A stretch of DNA of 64,000 nt from an uncultured Eubacteriales bacterium (lineage in GTDB: Bacteria; Bacillota; Clostridia; Christensenellales; Aristaeellaceae). Location of the stretch: positions 1 to 64,000 of the forward strand of contig URJB01000006.1 in NCBI GenBank assembly GCA_900548145.1. Reading direction: 5' to 3'. The notes below the pieces were generated by a model. That model was not told where the DNA came from. It ran no database searches and was given only the letters and a program-made list of their open reading frames with translations. A program made the translations under genes and the position numbers. Shown in pieces: positions 8,520 to 17,692 of this stretch; position 1 is the stretch's first letter, and every line of letters starts with the position of its first letter.

Positions 8520-10071
8520 ATCCCTGCCGGTGCCAGAGAATGACCTGCTGTCCCGCTACGCCGTCCTGCAGATCGGGGTTCATGCGTTTCAGGCTGTCGC
8601 AGCTGACGCGGTAGCGCTTGGCGATATCCCACACGCCCTCGCCCGCCTGACTGAAGCAGAGCAGAATGCCCGGTTCGGCGGGCTGGGCGGGCTGCTCCGT
8701 CACGTCCGTCACCAGCGGTTCATCTCCCAGCAGCACGTCGTAACAGCTCAGGTGCAGAATGTATTTGACCTCTACACGGTCGCTGGTGATGCCGGTCAGT
8801 TCGATATTGGAGGGGGTCAGCTGCAAACTGTCCTGACAGCACAGCTCGCAGGTGTAGCTCATGCGGAAGGGTTCCTCCGTCTGATAGGTCTGGGGCACGT
8901 CGCTGTCGTCCGTCATGTACAGAAGGGTGACTTCCATCATGCCCTCCACGTTCAGCTTGCCGCCGGAACGGCTCACATCCGTCACGATGGGCCGCAGGCT
9001 GGCCCGGAGCGGCGTGCGGGCCGGTGGCTGGCCGTCCAGAAGCAGCGTCATTTTGCCGCTTTCCGCCGTGTGCAGCTGGTGGTGCTTCAAGGCGCGCTGC
9101 ACGGGCTGGGTCACAGGCTCCAGCAGATCGCCCTGTGTGGTGTACGCGTCCAGCATCAGGCATACGTCCCGGCTGACGGTGGCTCGCACGGTCAGCCCCA
9201 GCAGCACCTCCGCCCGCAGGGTGCGTTCGCCCTCGCCGGCCCCCTCCTGCGACAGCACCGCCACGTCCTTGACCACAGCGTCGCAGCAAAGGCTATCGCC
9301 GTTTTCCCCCAGCAGAGGCACCGTCTCCTCAAAGGGCAGTGTGTGCCTGGTCACGACCACGGGCCGGGAGGGCATCTGGCTGCGGTGGACCACTTCCAGC
9401 AGGATATTGCCGGACACGGTGGCCTTTTCCTCGCCGCCCATCACGTCCTGCACGGTGGCGAAGGCCGTTGCGTACAGGGTGTCCGCGATCTGCAGAACGT
9501 CGGCCAGCTCGCATTCCTCCCGCACCAGCACCTCCCGTGTGCCGGAAGCCGCCGCGCTCAGGCAGGAGAGCGTCTCCGTTTTCAGCATCAGCCCTTCGGC
9601 CCCGTGAACGCCTGTTACCACGGAAAGGGGCTCATCCGAGAAAAGCCGGGTCTGGGCCTTCAAAATCGCCATCAGGTGCAGCCGCCCGCCCTGGGCGCTG
9701 GCCTCCACGTGCTCCACGCTCAGGCTGAGCACGGCGGCCATGCCGTCCTCCGCGCCGGGAAAATCTACGCTGTGGGTAAACTCCGCTGAGGCCTCCAACG
9801 CGCTGACCAGCGTCGGGTCGCCCTGGGTATAGAGCACATGGAAGGTGACTTTGCCCTCCGCGTCCACCCGCCCCGGCTGAACGTCCGTCTGTTCCAGCAC
9901 CGCCATGGCTTCGGAGCACAGGACGCGGGTCTCCTCCCGCAGGCCGCCGGGAAGCGCCACTTCTCCCTCCACCACCGCCTGACTGGTCTTTTGCCCCTCA
10001 AAGCGCTGCATGGGCAGTTCTTCTCTAAGAATTTCCGGGGTCTGGACCCCGCCGTCCTGTTTCCGCTCCAT
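8518..10071 (-). CDS. SipL-like protein: SPOCS (DUF3794) domains plus C-terminal LysM
   Basis: In Clostridioides difficile, SipL binds SpoIVA and is needed to build the spore coat. This 517-residue protein has repeated SPOCS/DUF3794-type beta-rich segments through residues 20-450 and a C-terminal LysM of about 45 residues (CFSQAGEGVWDIAKRYRV onward), the SipL layout. No signal peptide is present, as expected for a mother-cell protein. AGGAGGA lies seven bases before the ATG at 10071; an overlapping upstream ATG is out of frame. It is evidence of sporulation. It could be a SipL paralogue rather than the orthologue. Confidence 0.85.
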   Translation of the reverse strand: MERKQDGGVQTPEILREELPMQRFEGQKTSQAVVEGEVALPGGLREETRVLCSEAMAVLEQTDVQPGRVDAEGKVTFHVLYTQGDPTLVSALEASAEFTHSVDFPGAEDGMAAVLSLSVEHVEASAQGGRLHLMAILKAQTRLFSDEPLSVVTGVHGAEGLMLKTETLSCLSAAASGTREVLVREECELADVLQIADTLYATAFATVQDVMGGEEKATVSGNILLEVVHRSQMPSRPVVVTRHTLPFEETVPLLGENGDSLCCDAVVKDVAVLSQEGAGEGERTLRAEVLLGLTVRATVSRDVCLMLDAYTTQGDLLEPVTQPVQRALKHHQLHTAESGKMTLLLDGQPPARTPLRASLRPIVTDVSRSGGKLNVEGMMEVTLLYMTDDSDVPQTYQTEEPFRMSYTCELCCQDSLQLTPSNIELTGITSDRVEVKYILHLSCYDVLLGDEPLVTDVTEQPAQPAEPGILLCFSQAGEGVWDIAKRYRVSCDSLKRMNPDLQDGVAGQQVILWHRQG

Positions 10072-10155
10072 CCTGCATTCCTCCTAAAACTTTGTATCAA
10101 GGTATGCGGCGAAGGGGGCGAATATGCCTTCCCTCGGGCCGTGTTCAGGGACTTC

Positions 10156-10185
10156 TTGCCTTTCCGGAAAAGGCTATGTTACAAT
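10156..10185 (+). promoter_or_regulatory. Putative promoter of the PlsC-like fusion gene
   Basis: TTGCCT and TACAAT are separated by 18 bases, about 40 bases upstream of the start region. Confidence 0.5.
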
Positions 10186-10223
10186 AGACGCTGTCATTCC
10201 TGTTATTTCCCATCTGTTTCCTT

Positions 10224-12332
10224 ATGAGAGGAGGAGCCCCCCTGCAAGCCTCGCCTGAAGCCAGCCGTTCTCCTATCCGCACGGCCCGCCCGGACATGGC
10301 GGCAATGATGTCCCTTCGGATGATTTATCAATTTTTGTACGCTTCCATTCTTTCCAGCGCGTTAACGTCCCTGCCGGTGCTGGGCTGCGCGCTGTTTCTG
10401 AACAGTCAGGTCTCGCTGATGCTGTGGCGGCTTCTGCGGGGCCGTGATCGGGCGTTCCTGACCCGCCGGATGCGCCGGGTCTGCCTTGCGCTGACCGTGC
10501 TGATGCTGCTGGGCACGCTGGGGATGATCGCCATTTACCCCATGGCGCTGTCCTCGGCGGCGCTGTGGGCGCTGTTTGCCGCTGTCGCCACTGCCGCCCT
10601 GCGGGAAAATCTGTGCAGCCGCCTTTGGGGCCGCCGGCTCCGGGAAACGGTCAGCCCGCGGGCTTTCTGGGGGCTGTGCTTTCTGTGCCACCTGCTGTCG
10701 CTGGGGCTAACGGCATGGCCGCTGCTAAGCTGCCTAACCGTCAATGAAGCGGTGCTCCTTCTATGCGGTTACGTTCTGGGCGCGGCGCTGGAGGGCTTCA
10801 GCCACTGGCGCAGCCGGGAAACCATCGCCTTGGACGAGCTGGAAGAAACGCCCTCCCCCGAAACGCTGAACGAGCTGAACGTCGGACTGAACCAGCTGAA
10901 CGCCTTCAACGCCTATCGGAAGCTACAGTTCATCGTTCTGATGGCCCTGCAGCTGACGTTGGTGCTGGCGTACCTGTTCATCGGCCTGACGGTGGACGAG
11001 CTGGTTCTCTGCACGATTCTGGCCTGCGCCTGTACGCTGGTCACCCACGCGGCGGCGGAGGCGGTGCTCCGGGCCCTGCGTCGGGAGGGTTCAGTGCAAA
11101 TTCTGTTGGCCGGGCTGTTTCTCTGGGCCTATGGGCTGATTCTGTTCGACCGGCAGCTGAAGCTGCCCTCTACCAGCCTGACGTTGAGTTATCTGGCGCT
11201 GTGCCTGTGCGGCGGCGGGCTGGGCATGAGCATGACAGCGCTGACTCATCTGGAAAACCGCATGGCGGACGTGGCCCGATTCGGGCTGGAAGGCCGGATG
11301 GATGGCTATGACCGCATCCGCTCCGTCAGTACGGAAATGGCAACGCTGCTGGGGCAGATGGCCGCATTGGGGATGGTGACGTTTCTGTGTCTGCCCCGCT
11401 TCCTGCCGCAAACGCTGACCCTAGAGCCCCTTTCCATGGCGCTGCACCGCTGGATGATCGTGCCGCCGCTGCTTTTGCTGGCTATGGCCATCGTATGCGT
11501 GCTGCGCTTTCCCATGAACAACCGGCATTTTGCCAAACTGGCCCGCTGGCTGACCCTGAAGGAAGAAGGCGGCAGCAACCCCGCCCTGCGGGAGCAGCTG
11601 GAAAACGTGGTGGTGAAGCGTCACAAGAACCGCTTTGGCGTAAAGCTCATCATCGCCCTGCTGCGGCCGCTGTACTATCACAAGGTGATCGGCAAGGAAC
11701 ACCTGCGAGGGCTGGAGGACGGCACGATGGTGCTGGTGTGCAACCACGGCGAGCTGTACGGCCCGGTGGTGGCGAATCTGTACATTCCCGTCACCTTCCG
11801 GCCGTGGACCATTGCGGAAATGATGAACCGGGAGGTCATCATTGAGCATATGTATCAGGGCACGATGATGCGGCAGAAATGGCTGCCCGAAAGCTGGAAG
11901 CGGCCTATCCTGCGCATGATCACGCCGCTGCTTCTGTGGGTGTTCGACAGTCTGGAAGCCATTCCCGTCTACCGAAACGACCCCCGCAAGCTGATCGGCA
12001 CCTTCCGGGAGACCATCGACGCGATGCAGGCCGGGGACAACATCCTGCTGTTCCCGGAAAACGATACCGGCCATGCCGTTGGCGAACGGGGCTACGCGCT
12101 GGAGGGCGTAGGCAAGCTGTTCACCGGCTTTGCCATGATCGCGCCGCTGTACTATGCCAAAACCAAGAAAAAGGCGGTCTTTATCCCCGTGTACGCCTCC
12201 AAAAAGACCCGCACCGTCTGCATTGGTCAGGGCATCGAATATCAGCCGGACAACGGGGCCAACGACGAAAAAATGCGCATCGTCGACGGGCTTCTTTCCC
12301 AGATGCAGGCCATGTACGAGGAGGAGAAATAG
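10224..12332 (+). CDS. Multi-spanning membrane protein fused to a degenerate PlsC-like acyltransferase domain
   Basis: About ten hydrophobic segments fill residues 30-440. They are followed by a domain of about 210 residues with PlsC-type landmarks: CNHGELYG (near 506-513), AIPVYR, LFPENDTG and FIPVY. Catalytic PlsC proteins have N-H-x4-D and FPEG(T/S)RS; here the aspartate position is glycine and block III is altered, so acyl transfer is doubtful unless the nearby Glu substitutes. The start is uncertain: ATG 10224 itself overlaps the GAGAGGAGG site, which would better serve CTG at 10242 or a later ATG. A near-palindromic terminator follows. The function is unknown. Confidence 0.75.
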   Translation: MRGGAPLQASPEASRSPIRTARPDMAAMMSLRMIYQFLYASILSSALTSLPVLGCALFLNSQVSLMLWRLLRGRDRAFLTRRMRRVCLALTVLMLLGTLGMIAIYPMALSSAALWALFAAVATAALRENLCSRLWGRRLRETVSPRAFWGLCFLCHLLSLGLTAWPLLSCLTVNEAVLLLCGYVLGAALEGFSHWRSRETIALDELEETPSPETLNELNVGLNQLNAFNAYRKLQFIVLMALQLTLVLAYLFIGLTVDELVLCTILACACTLVTHAAAEAVLRALRREGSVQILLAGLFLWAYGLILFDRQLKLPSTSLTLSYLALCLCGGGLGMSMTALTHLENRMADVARFGLEGRMDGYDRIRSVSTEMATLLGQMAALGMVTFLCLPRFLPQTLTLEPLSMALHRWMIVPPLLLLAMAIVCVLRFPMNNRHFAKLARWLTLKEEGGSNPALREQLENVVVKRHKNRFGVKLIIALLRPLYYHKVIGKEHLRGLEDGTMVLVCNHGELYGPVVANLYIPVTFRPWTIAEMMNREVIIEHMYQGTMMRQKWLPESWKRPILRMITPLLLWVFDSLEAIPVYRNDPRKLIGTFRETIDAMQAGDNILLFPENDTGHAVGERGYALEGVGKLFTGFAMIAPLYYAKTKKKAVFIPVYASKKTRTVCIGQGIEYQPDNGANDEKMRIVDGLLSQMQAMYEEEK

Positions 12333-12386
12333 CCCCGCCTTCCTTTGACTTTTCGGCCCTCCAAAGCCCGACATTCCCGTTTTGCC

Positions 12387-12415
12387 TTGACGGATAAGCC
12401 CATTCAGGATACAAT
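12387..12415 (+). promoter_or_regulatory. Promoter of the E2-like gene, embedded in a terminator arm
   Basis: TTGACG and TACAAT are separated by 17 bases. The spacer and -10 overlap the 5' arm of the inverted repeat at 12396-12455. Confidence 0.7.
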
Positions 12416-12462
12416 AGCCTTGCTTTTCATCCGGCGGCCGTATCCTGAAGGGCTTCTTTTAT
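12396..12462 (+). terminator. Terminator-like hairpin overlapping a promoter
   Basis: A 16-bp inverted repeat, interrupted by one extra base, (AAGCCC-TTCAGGATAC and its complement at 12440-12455) is followed by CTTTTAT. Read-through transcripts from the PlsC-like gene would form it; transcripts started at the embedded promoter contain only the second arm. Confidence 0.65.
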
Positions 12463-12536
12463 ATCGCTATGATCTTTTCTTCCGAGGGAAACGGCGCGGA
12501 CAAGGCAAAACCAGGCGACAGAAAGGAAGAATGCCC

Positions 12537-13457
12537 ATGTTTGGACGCCGCCCCGAAGGAAAGCGGGTCAAGCATCTCGACCCCATCGTTCAGATTACCC
12601 CCTACCTGATGCCCTGGCGGTGCGACGCGCAGGTCTTTTTGGCCTACGACGCGGAATACGAGCCGCTGCTGCGCTACATGAGCCACAAGAGCCGGGAGGG
12701 CGTGAAGATCACCTTTATGGAGCTGATCATCGCCGCCTTTGTGCGGGCGATTTCTCAGGTACCGGAGGCCAACCGGTTCATCATGAACCGGAAATTCTAC
12801 AACCGCACCGAGCTGGCGGTGAGCTTCGTCGTCCTGCGGCCCACGGAAGACGGACAGCCCGAGGAAAACGCCGTCAAGGTGAAGTTCGACCCCAGCGACA
12901 CCATCTTCGAGGTCAGCGCCCGGGTGAAGCAGATCATTGCGGAGGGCCGCCGGACGGACGACGACAGCGCCGCCATCAAGCTGGCCTCCACTCTGCTGAA
13001 AGTGCCGCTTCTGCCTAATCTGGTGGTGCATGTCGCCAATTTTCTGGATCACCACGATCTGTTCCCCAAGGCGCTGATGGACGCGCTGCCCTTCCATACC
13101 AGCCTGTTTGTGACCAACATGGCCTCCATCGGCATGACGCGGGTGTATCATCATATCTACAATTTCGGCGATACCACCATGTTTCTGTCGCTGGGCTGCC
13201 CGGAGCGTTCCCACGCGGTGGACGCTACCGGCAAGTTGTTCCGCAAATGCACCCTGCCCATGGGCATGACCGTGGACGAGCGCATCTGCGGCGGCGCGGT
13301 GTACGCCCGGCTGTTTGCGTCCATGAAGCACTATCTGAAACACCCGGAGGAGCTGGAAGCGCCCCCGGACAGGGTGTATTACAACGAGGGCGCGGAATAT
13401 CATGTGCCCAAGCCGGACAACGTAGCCCTGCCCCATTCCGTCACTCTGAACGCATAA
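12537..13457 (+). CDS. E2/CAT-fold acyltransferase-like protein lacking catalytic His
   Basis: The 306-residue protein resembles the catalytic domain of 2-oxoacid dehydrogenase E2 and chloramphenicol acetyltransferases, with no lipoyl domain. The C-terminal segment MTVDERICGGAVYARLF (about 243-259) lines up with the E2 active-site block DHRxxDG, but His is replaced by Glu and Asp by Gly. It may therefore be a non-catalytic scaffold or use a different chemistry. ATG 12537 is preferred since AAGGAA sits eight bases upstream; ATG 12531 is too close. It has its own promoter. Confidence 0.78.
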   Translation: MFGRRPEGKRVKHLDPIVQITPYLMPWRCDAQVFLAYDAEYEPLLRYMSHKSREGVKITFMELIIAAFVRAISQVPEANRFIMNRKFYNRTELAVSFVVLRPTEDGQPEENAVKVKFDPSDTIFEVSARVKQIIAEGRRTDDDSAAIKLASTLLKVPLLPNLVVHVANFLDHHDLFPKALMDALPFHTSLFVTNMASIGMTRVYHHIYNFGDTTMFLSLGCPERSHAVDATGKLFRKCTLPMGMTVDERICGGAVYARLFASMKHYLKHPEELEAPPDRVYYNEGAEYHVPKPDNVALPHSVTLNA

Positions 13458-14538
13458 TCAAAATTTCCGCCGTGGGATAGCGCTGGCGAATGTCCCATTT
13501 TTCCCACTCTTCATTATAAGCAAAGCACCGGGCGCTGGCCCCGCCAAAGCCCAGCGCGTCGCAGTGGAACCCCTGCAGGGTCTCCACTGCTTTTTGTATG
13601 CGTTCGTCGCTGAGGGCTCCGTCCATGCGGGTGCGCTTTCCAAGGCAAATGCGCAGCTGGGTGCGGTCGCCGTCCCAGCCCACCTCCAGCCGGGCGGCTT
13701 TGGCCAGCCGCAGCACGGTCTGGGTGGTCTCCGCATCCAGAAGGCCGCTGACCCGGTCGGCCCCAATGGCGGCGCTGCCGGTATATTCCACCGGATTGCT
13801 GCCGGTGCGGGGCATCCGCCCGGCCAGCGCCCCGGGCACGGAGAAGGCCTCGTCCTCGATATTGCCCCGGGCAAAAACCGTCTGACTTTCCTGCGTCTGC
13901 TGTTCTTCGCCGCCTTCCTGCGGCTGGGCTTCTTCCTGCAGGGCCGGATTGACGGCGCACACCGCAATGATGGGATCCTTCATTTCCGTATCCAGATCCC
14001 GCAGAAGGCAGGTCACCGTATGCCGAGGCGTCAGCTTGGCTTTTTCCAGCCGGTCCATAAAAATATCCAGATAGGTGCTCAGCCGCATCCCGAAATCCGG
14101 CTTAATGGCGTGCAGCACCTCCTCGCCCCGGCCCAGCGCCACGGCGACCATGGCGTTGGGCCGCATGGTGGAGATGGTGGTGATCTTGTGCAGAAGCGGC
14201 TGCAGCCGCTCCCGGGAGGCCAGCTCGTAGCCGAAGACGCACAATTTCAGCTGGCAGAAATTCACGGTGCAGGGCGTGGTGGCGGTCAGCACGGCCATGG
14301 CGTCCTCAAAGGTGGGGCCTGTGGCGGTGAACACCGAGTATTCCGGCGTGGCGGAAGTATCGTCGCCGCTGCCGTTCACCGGGGTCTGAACGCTTAGGGT
14401 CAGCCCGCCGTCCTCCGCCGCGTCCACGGCAAAGCACAGGGCGTAGGTCTGCCGCTCCATCACGGAGATGGTGTCGCAGCCCGTCAGGCCCGTCAGGCAA
14501 AGGGCCAGCAGCAGCGCCGCCCAGAGGTTTTTTCTCAT
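13441..14538 (-). CDS. gerC: Ger(x)C family germinant-receptor lipoprotein
   Basis: GerC-type proteins are the lipoprotein subunit of GerA-family spore germinant receptors in the inner spore membrane. The 365-residue protein begins with a lipoprotein signal ending LTGC and contains the family's conserved order: an N-terminal ETYALCFAVD-like strand, a FEDAMAVL helix, FCQLKLCVFGYELA and a C-terminal block. The ATG at 14538 follows GGAAAGGAG and overlaps gerB by four bases. A longer frame upstream of 14538 is only the antisense-of-frame shadow of gerB. It is the last gene of the gerABC operon. Confidence 0.92.
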   Translation of the reverse strand: MRKNLWAALLLALCLTGLTGCDTISVMERQTYALCFAVDAAEDGGLTLSVQTPVNGSGDDTSATPEYSVFTATGPTFEDAMAVLTATTPCTVNFCQLKLCVFGYELASRERLQPLLHKITTISTMRPNAMVAVALGRGEEVLHAIKPDFGMRLSTYLDIFMDRLEKAKLTPRHTVTCLLRDLDTEMKDPIIAVCAVNPALQEEAQPQEGGEEQQTQESQTVFARGNIEDEAFSVPGALAGRMPRTGSNPVEYTGSAAIGADRVSGLLDAETTQTVLRLAKAARLEVGWDGDRTQLRICLGKRTRMDGALSDERIQKAVETLQGFHCDALGFGGASARCFAYNEEWEKWDIRQRYPTAEILIMRSE

Positions 14539-15641
14539 TTCGTCTCCTTTCCGGGCCTTTTCCGGCACAGGCACAGGGCGCAGGCGGCGGCCAGCGAAAG
14601 CCCGTAGCGCAGCGGCAAAATCCACGGTACGCCGTCCAAAATGGCGGAGGGCGAAACGGCCAGCATCGCCAGCCCCGGCAGCAGCAGAGCAGGCGGCCAC
14701 AGGCCCTTGGGGATCTTCGGAAAAGCCCGCGCCAAAAGCAGCTTGCCCGCCGTGGTCGTCCCCAGCAGGGAAACGGGCAGCATCAGCATCCAGAACAGAA
14801 TGCCCAGCCCGTAGATCAGAATATTGGAGCCGTATTGGTTCAGCCCCGCCAGTTTGCGGCCTGCGTCCCAGCTTTCCTCCGGCTGCCATGGCTCCAGCAT
14901 GCTCAGCCACAGCGCCCAGAGGACGCAGCACAGGAGCGGCACGGCAATGAACAGCCAGTCCTTCCGTTTTCCTCTGCTGCCGGGCTCCGGGCTTCCCCGG
15001 CGGAGGGGGAACAGCTCCAGCAGCGCCACGCCCCACACGGCCCCCATGCCCGGCGCAGCGAACAGCAGCGTCTTGCCCAGACCGTCCCCCAGCAGGGGAT
15101 GAAGCCGCTCCAGACTCGCGTCGCCGCCGGAGAAGACCGTGGAGCAAAGCACCAGCGCCGCCAGCAGCCAGCGCATCGTATACGCCCCGTAGGCCGCGCC
15201 CTTGTCCCGGCTCAGCCAGCTGGATACCACCGGGAAAAACGTCACCACCAGCGGCCATGCCAGAGGCGTTTTCGCCGGAATCAGATCGGAAATCAGCGAA
15301 TTGGAGGCCAGCATACACAGGTACGCGTCCAGGCACAGGTTGGGCAGCAGCAGAAGCGCCCAGTAGCGCCTGCCGCCCTCCAGCCCGCCACGGCAGGCCC
15401 GCCGCCACAGAAGCCACAACAGCAGCGTGGGCACGGTCAGAAAGACCGCCGCCTGCCACGTGGTCTGCCGCAGATGGTCGTAGCCGAACTGAATGGTCCA
15501 CAAAAGCAGCTGTGTGGTCAGCTGCATGGCCCCCAGCACCCGGAAGGCCAGCCGAAGCCCCGCGTCCCGCTCCCGCTGCATGGCGCCGGGGCTGTCCACC
15601 TGCGTCCGGGTCTGCCGGGCCCGGCGAATCCATGCGATCAC
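14535..15641 (-). CDS. gerB: GerAB-type spore germination permease
   Basis: GerB subunits are APC-superfamily membrane proteins that sense amino acids or other germinants and work with GerA and GerC. The 368-residue protein has about ten membrane segments, with a large loop near residues 210-230. The start is a GTG at 15641 with GGGAGGG seven bases upstream; it overlaps the TGA of gerA. The germinant cannot be read from the sequence. Confidence 0.9.
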   Translation of the reverse strand: MIAWIRRARQTRTQVDSPGAMQRERDAGLRLAFRVLGAMQLTTQLLLWTIQFGYDHLRQTTWQAAVFLTVPTLLLWLLWRRACRGGLEGGRRYWALLLLPNLCLDAYLCMLASNSLISDLIPAKTPLAWPLVVTFFPVVSSWLSRDKGAAYGAYTMRWLLAALVLCSTVFSGGDASLERLHPLLGDGLGKTLLFAAPGMGAVWGVALLELFPLRRGSPEPGSRGKRKDWLFIAVPLLCCVLWALWLSMLEPWQPEESWDAGRKLAGLNQYGSNILIYGLGILFWMLMLPVSLLGTTTAGKLLLARAFPKIPKGLWPPALLLPGLAMLAVSPSAILDGVPWILPLRYGLSLAAACALCLCRKRPGKETK

Positions 15642-17134
15642 TCCTGATCCCTCCCGTCAAAGCGGCGCATCCGGCCATAGGCCCGCTTCATTTCCCGGGG
15701 GTCGCTCAAATAGGCGCGAAGCCGCTGGCGGAACGTGGGCGCGCGAAGCAGAAGATCGGGGTTATGGGTCCGCCGGGGGCTTCCCGGAGCCAAAAAGGGC
15801 TGGCCCAGGCTTTCCATGGCCGCCACCCAGCACAGCAGCATGACCACGGCATAGCACAGCCCGGAAACGCCCGTAATGCCCGCCGCCAGCAGCAGCGCCA
15901 CCTGCCCCAGCCGGAAGGCGAAGGACAGCGGGTAGTTGGGCATGGCGTAGCTTCCCAGCCCGGAAAGGGCCACCACGATGATCAGAAGCGGGCTGACCAG
16001 CCCCGCGTCCACCGCCGCCGTGCCCAGAATCAGCGTACTGACCAGTCCCAGCGAGGAACCCATCATGCCGGGAATGCGAATGGCCGATTCGTTGATGAGG
16101 GCGAACACCGCCACCATCAGGAGGGTTTCCTCAAACAGATTGATGGGCACGTTGGTGCGGCTTTGCATGATGCTGGTCAGCAGCGTCATGGGGATGGTGA
16201 TGGGATGATACACCACCAGACTGACGAACACTGCGGGCAGCAGCAGCGTCACCAGCGCCCCCAGCAAGCGCAGAAGCCGCATGAAGGTACCGTACTGCCA
16301 GCGCATATAGCTGTCGTCCGGCGCGTGGAACAGGTGCCACAGGCTGACGGGAAGGGCCAGCGCCCGGGGGCTTCCGTCCAGCAGCAAAACGGCCTGTCCC
16401 TCCATCAGGAAGCTGACCGCCCGGTCCGGCCGCTCCGTGCCCACCACCTGCGGCAGGGGCGCGTAGGGGTCGTCCTCGATGAGCTGCTCCAGCGTGCCGG
16501 AGGTCAGCACGTAATCCAGCTCCACGCCGTCCAGCCGCCGCTGAAGCTCCTCCACCGTCTCCCGGGGGCACACGCCGTCCAGATAGCAAAGCGCCGCCTG
16601 CCCCGGCGTTTCCGTGCCCACCTTCCGAAGCTGGCAGACGAAGTTCGGCGAGGGCAGCCGCCGGTGCAGCAGCGTCAGGTTATCCCGCAGGGTCTCGTTA
16701 AAAGCGTCATGGGGCCCCACCACCACCGTTTCGTTTCGGGGGTTGGAGACGGGCCGACGGGCATAGGCGCGCAGGTCGATCCGCAGGGCCTGATCGCAGG
16801 TATCCATCAGCACCAGACACAGGCCCCGGAGCAGATCCTCCACGGCTTTGGAAAGCTCCTGCTCCGTCTCCGCCTCGGGCGCAGTCAGTACGTTGTCCAT
16901 CAGCTGCCTTGCCGCCCCGCGGCCGGTCAGGCGCAGGGGGCTGTTCATCATGGGGCGCAGGATGTGCTGGGCCATCTGCTCCCCGTCGGAAAGGCCCTCC
17001 ACGTACAATAGGGCGCAGCTTTGCCCCAGCCCGTCGAAGCGCCGCAAAACCACGTCGTCGTTCACGTCCAGATGGAGCCGCTGCTGAAGCGCCTTCAGGT
17101 TTTTCTCCAGATCCCGGCAAAAAATCGTCTGCAT
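15638..17134 (-). CDS. gerA: GerA-type spore germination protein
   Basis: GerA subunits form oligomeric channels in the spore inner membrane during germination. The 498-residue protein has a soluble N-terminal domain (about 1-230), with family motifs such as PSPNFVCQLRKVGTETPG and VSLWHLFHAPDDSYMRW, then about four to five membrane segments with PITIPMTLLTSI and ETLLMVAVFALINESAIRIPG. The ATG at 17134 follows AAAGGGGAC; the upstream extension lacks a ribosome-binding site. The operon order gerA-gerB-gerC with four-base overlaps is classical. Confidence 0.94.
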   Translation of the reverse strand: MQTIFCRDLEKNLKALQQRLHLDVNDDVVLRRFDGLGQSCALLYVEGLSDGEQMAQHILRPMMNSPLRLTGRGAARQLMDNVLTAPEAETEQELSKAVEDLLRGLCLVLMDTCDQALRIDLRAYARRPVSNPRNETVVVGPHDAFNETLRDNLTLLHRRLPSPNFVCQLRKVGTETPGQAALCYLDGVCPRETVEELQRRLDGVELDYVLTSGTLEQLIEDDPYAPLPQVVGTERPDRAVSFLMEGQAVLLLDGSPRALALPVSLWHLFHAPDDSYMRWQYGTFMRLLRLLGALVTLLLPAVFVSLVVYHPITIPMTLLTSIMQSRTNVPINLFEETLLMVAVFALINESAIRIPGMMGSSLGLVSTLILGTAAVDAGLVSPLLIIVVALSGLGSYAMPNYPLSFAFRLGQVALLLAAGITGVSGLCYAVVMLLCWVAAMESLGQPFLAPGSPRRTHNPDLLLRAPTFRQRLRAYLSDPREMKRAYGRMRRFDGRDQE

Positions 17135-17227
17135 GAGCCCGTCCCCTTTGGCTGATTGTTCGCGCTGGTAGTATGGCCCGAGGCAGGAAAAAAATGCAGA
17201 AATGCCCTCCAAGAGAACTAACTGTGC

Positions 17228-17256
17228 TTGTTCTTCTTCTGATTCGGTGCTAACAT
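17228..17256 (+). promoter_or_regulatory. Putative promoter of the 97-residue gene
   Basis: TTGTTC and TAACAT are separated by 17 bases, about 33 bases upstream of the ATG. Confidence 0.45.
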
Positions 17257-17288
17257 AGACGCGAATCAATGGGGAAAGGAAGAAGCAC

Positions 17289-17582
17289 ATGAGCGACTGG
17301 CTTAAGGTCAAAGCCGCCGACGTGGTGGAGCTGATCGAAAGACGAAAGGATCGTCTGCCGTGGGGCTATCGTCCCGAGGAAATCTACAGATGTCTCATTT
17401 TTCAAAAGGACGGACGAATTTTCATGACGGTCGATCAGTTCCGCAGGGAAGAAAACGGCGGCTATGCCTGTCTTCGTCCTTATACCGCTGAAATTGCGGA
17501 GACCATGGAGGACTATCGCGATATGCCCGACGAGGCATTTGTGAAAAAGGCCTACAACACCCTCATGTCGGGCGCGAGGTAA
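17289..17582 (+). CDS. Small protein of unknown function
   Basis: The 97-residue protein is soluble, charged, and has no signal peptide or family motif I recognise. GGGGAAAGGAAG lies before the ATG, so it is probably translated. It is divergent from gerA with about 150 bases between. A stem CGGAAACA/TGTTTCCG follows the gene but lacks a T run. Confidence 0.65.
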   Translation: MSDWLKVKAADVVELIERRKDRLPWGYRPEEIYRCLIFQKDGRIFMTVDQFRREENGGYACLRPYTAEIAETMEDYRDMPDEAFVKKAYNTLMSGAR

Positions 17583-17692
17583 AAAAGCATCGGAAACACG
17601 ACCCTGTTTCCGTGCACAGGTGCGATTTCCGGCTTTTGCTGACAGCGCAGTTGCAAAGCAGGCGTTGTACAAAAATGGATAAGGAGAATTAT

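Noticed and set aside
8530..9789. 419-residue plus-strand frame opposite the SipL-like gene
   Set aside because: His/Gln/Val-rich antisense shadow with no start signal.
14539..15678. Frame upstream of gerC that would make a 745-residue fusion
   Set aside because: It lies in the wrong frame of gerB; gerC has its own lipoprotein signal and ribosome-binding site at 14538.
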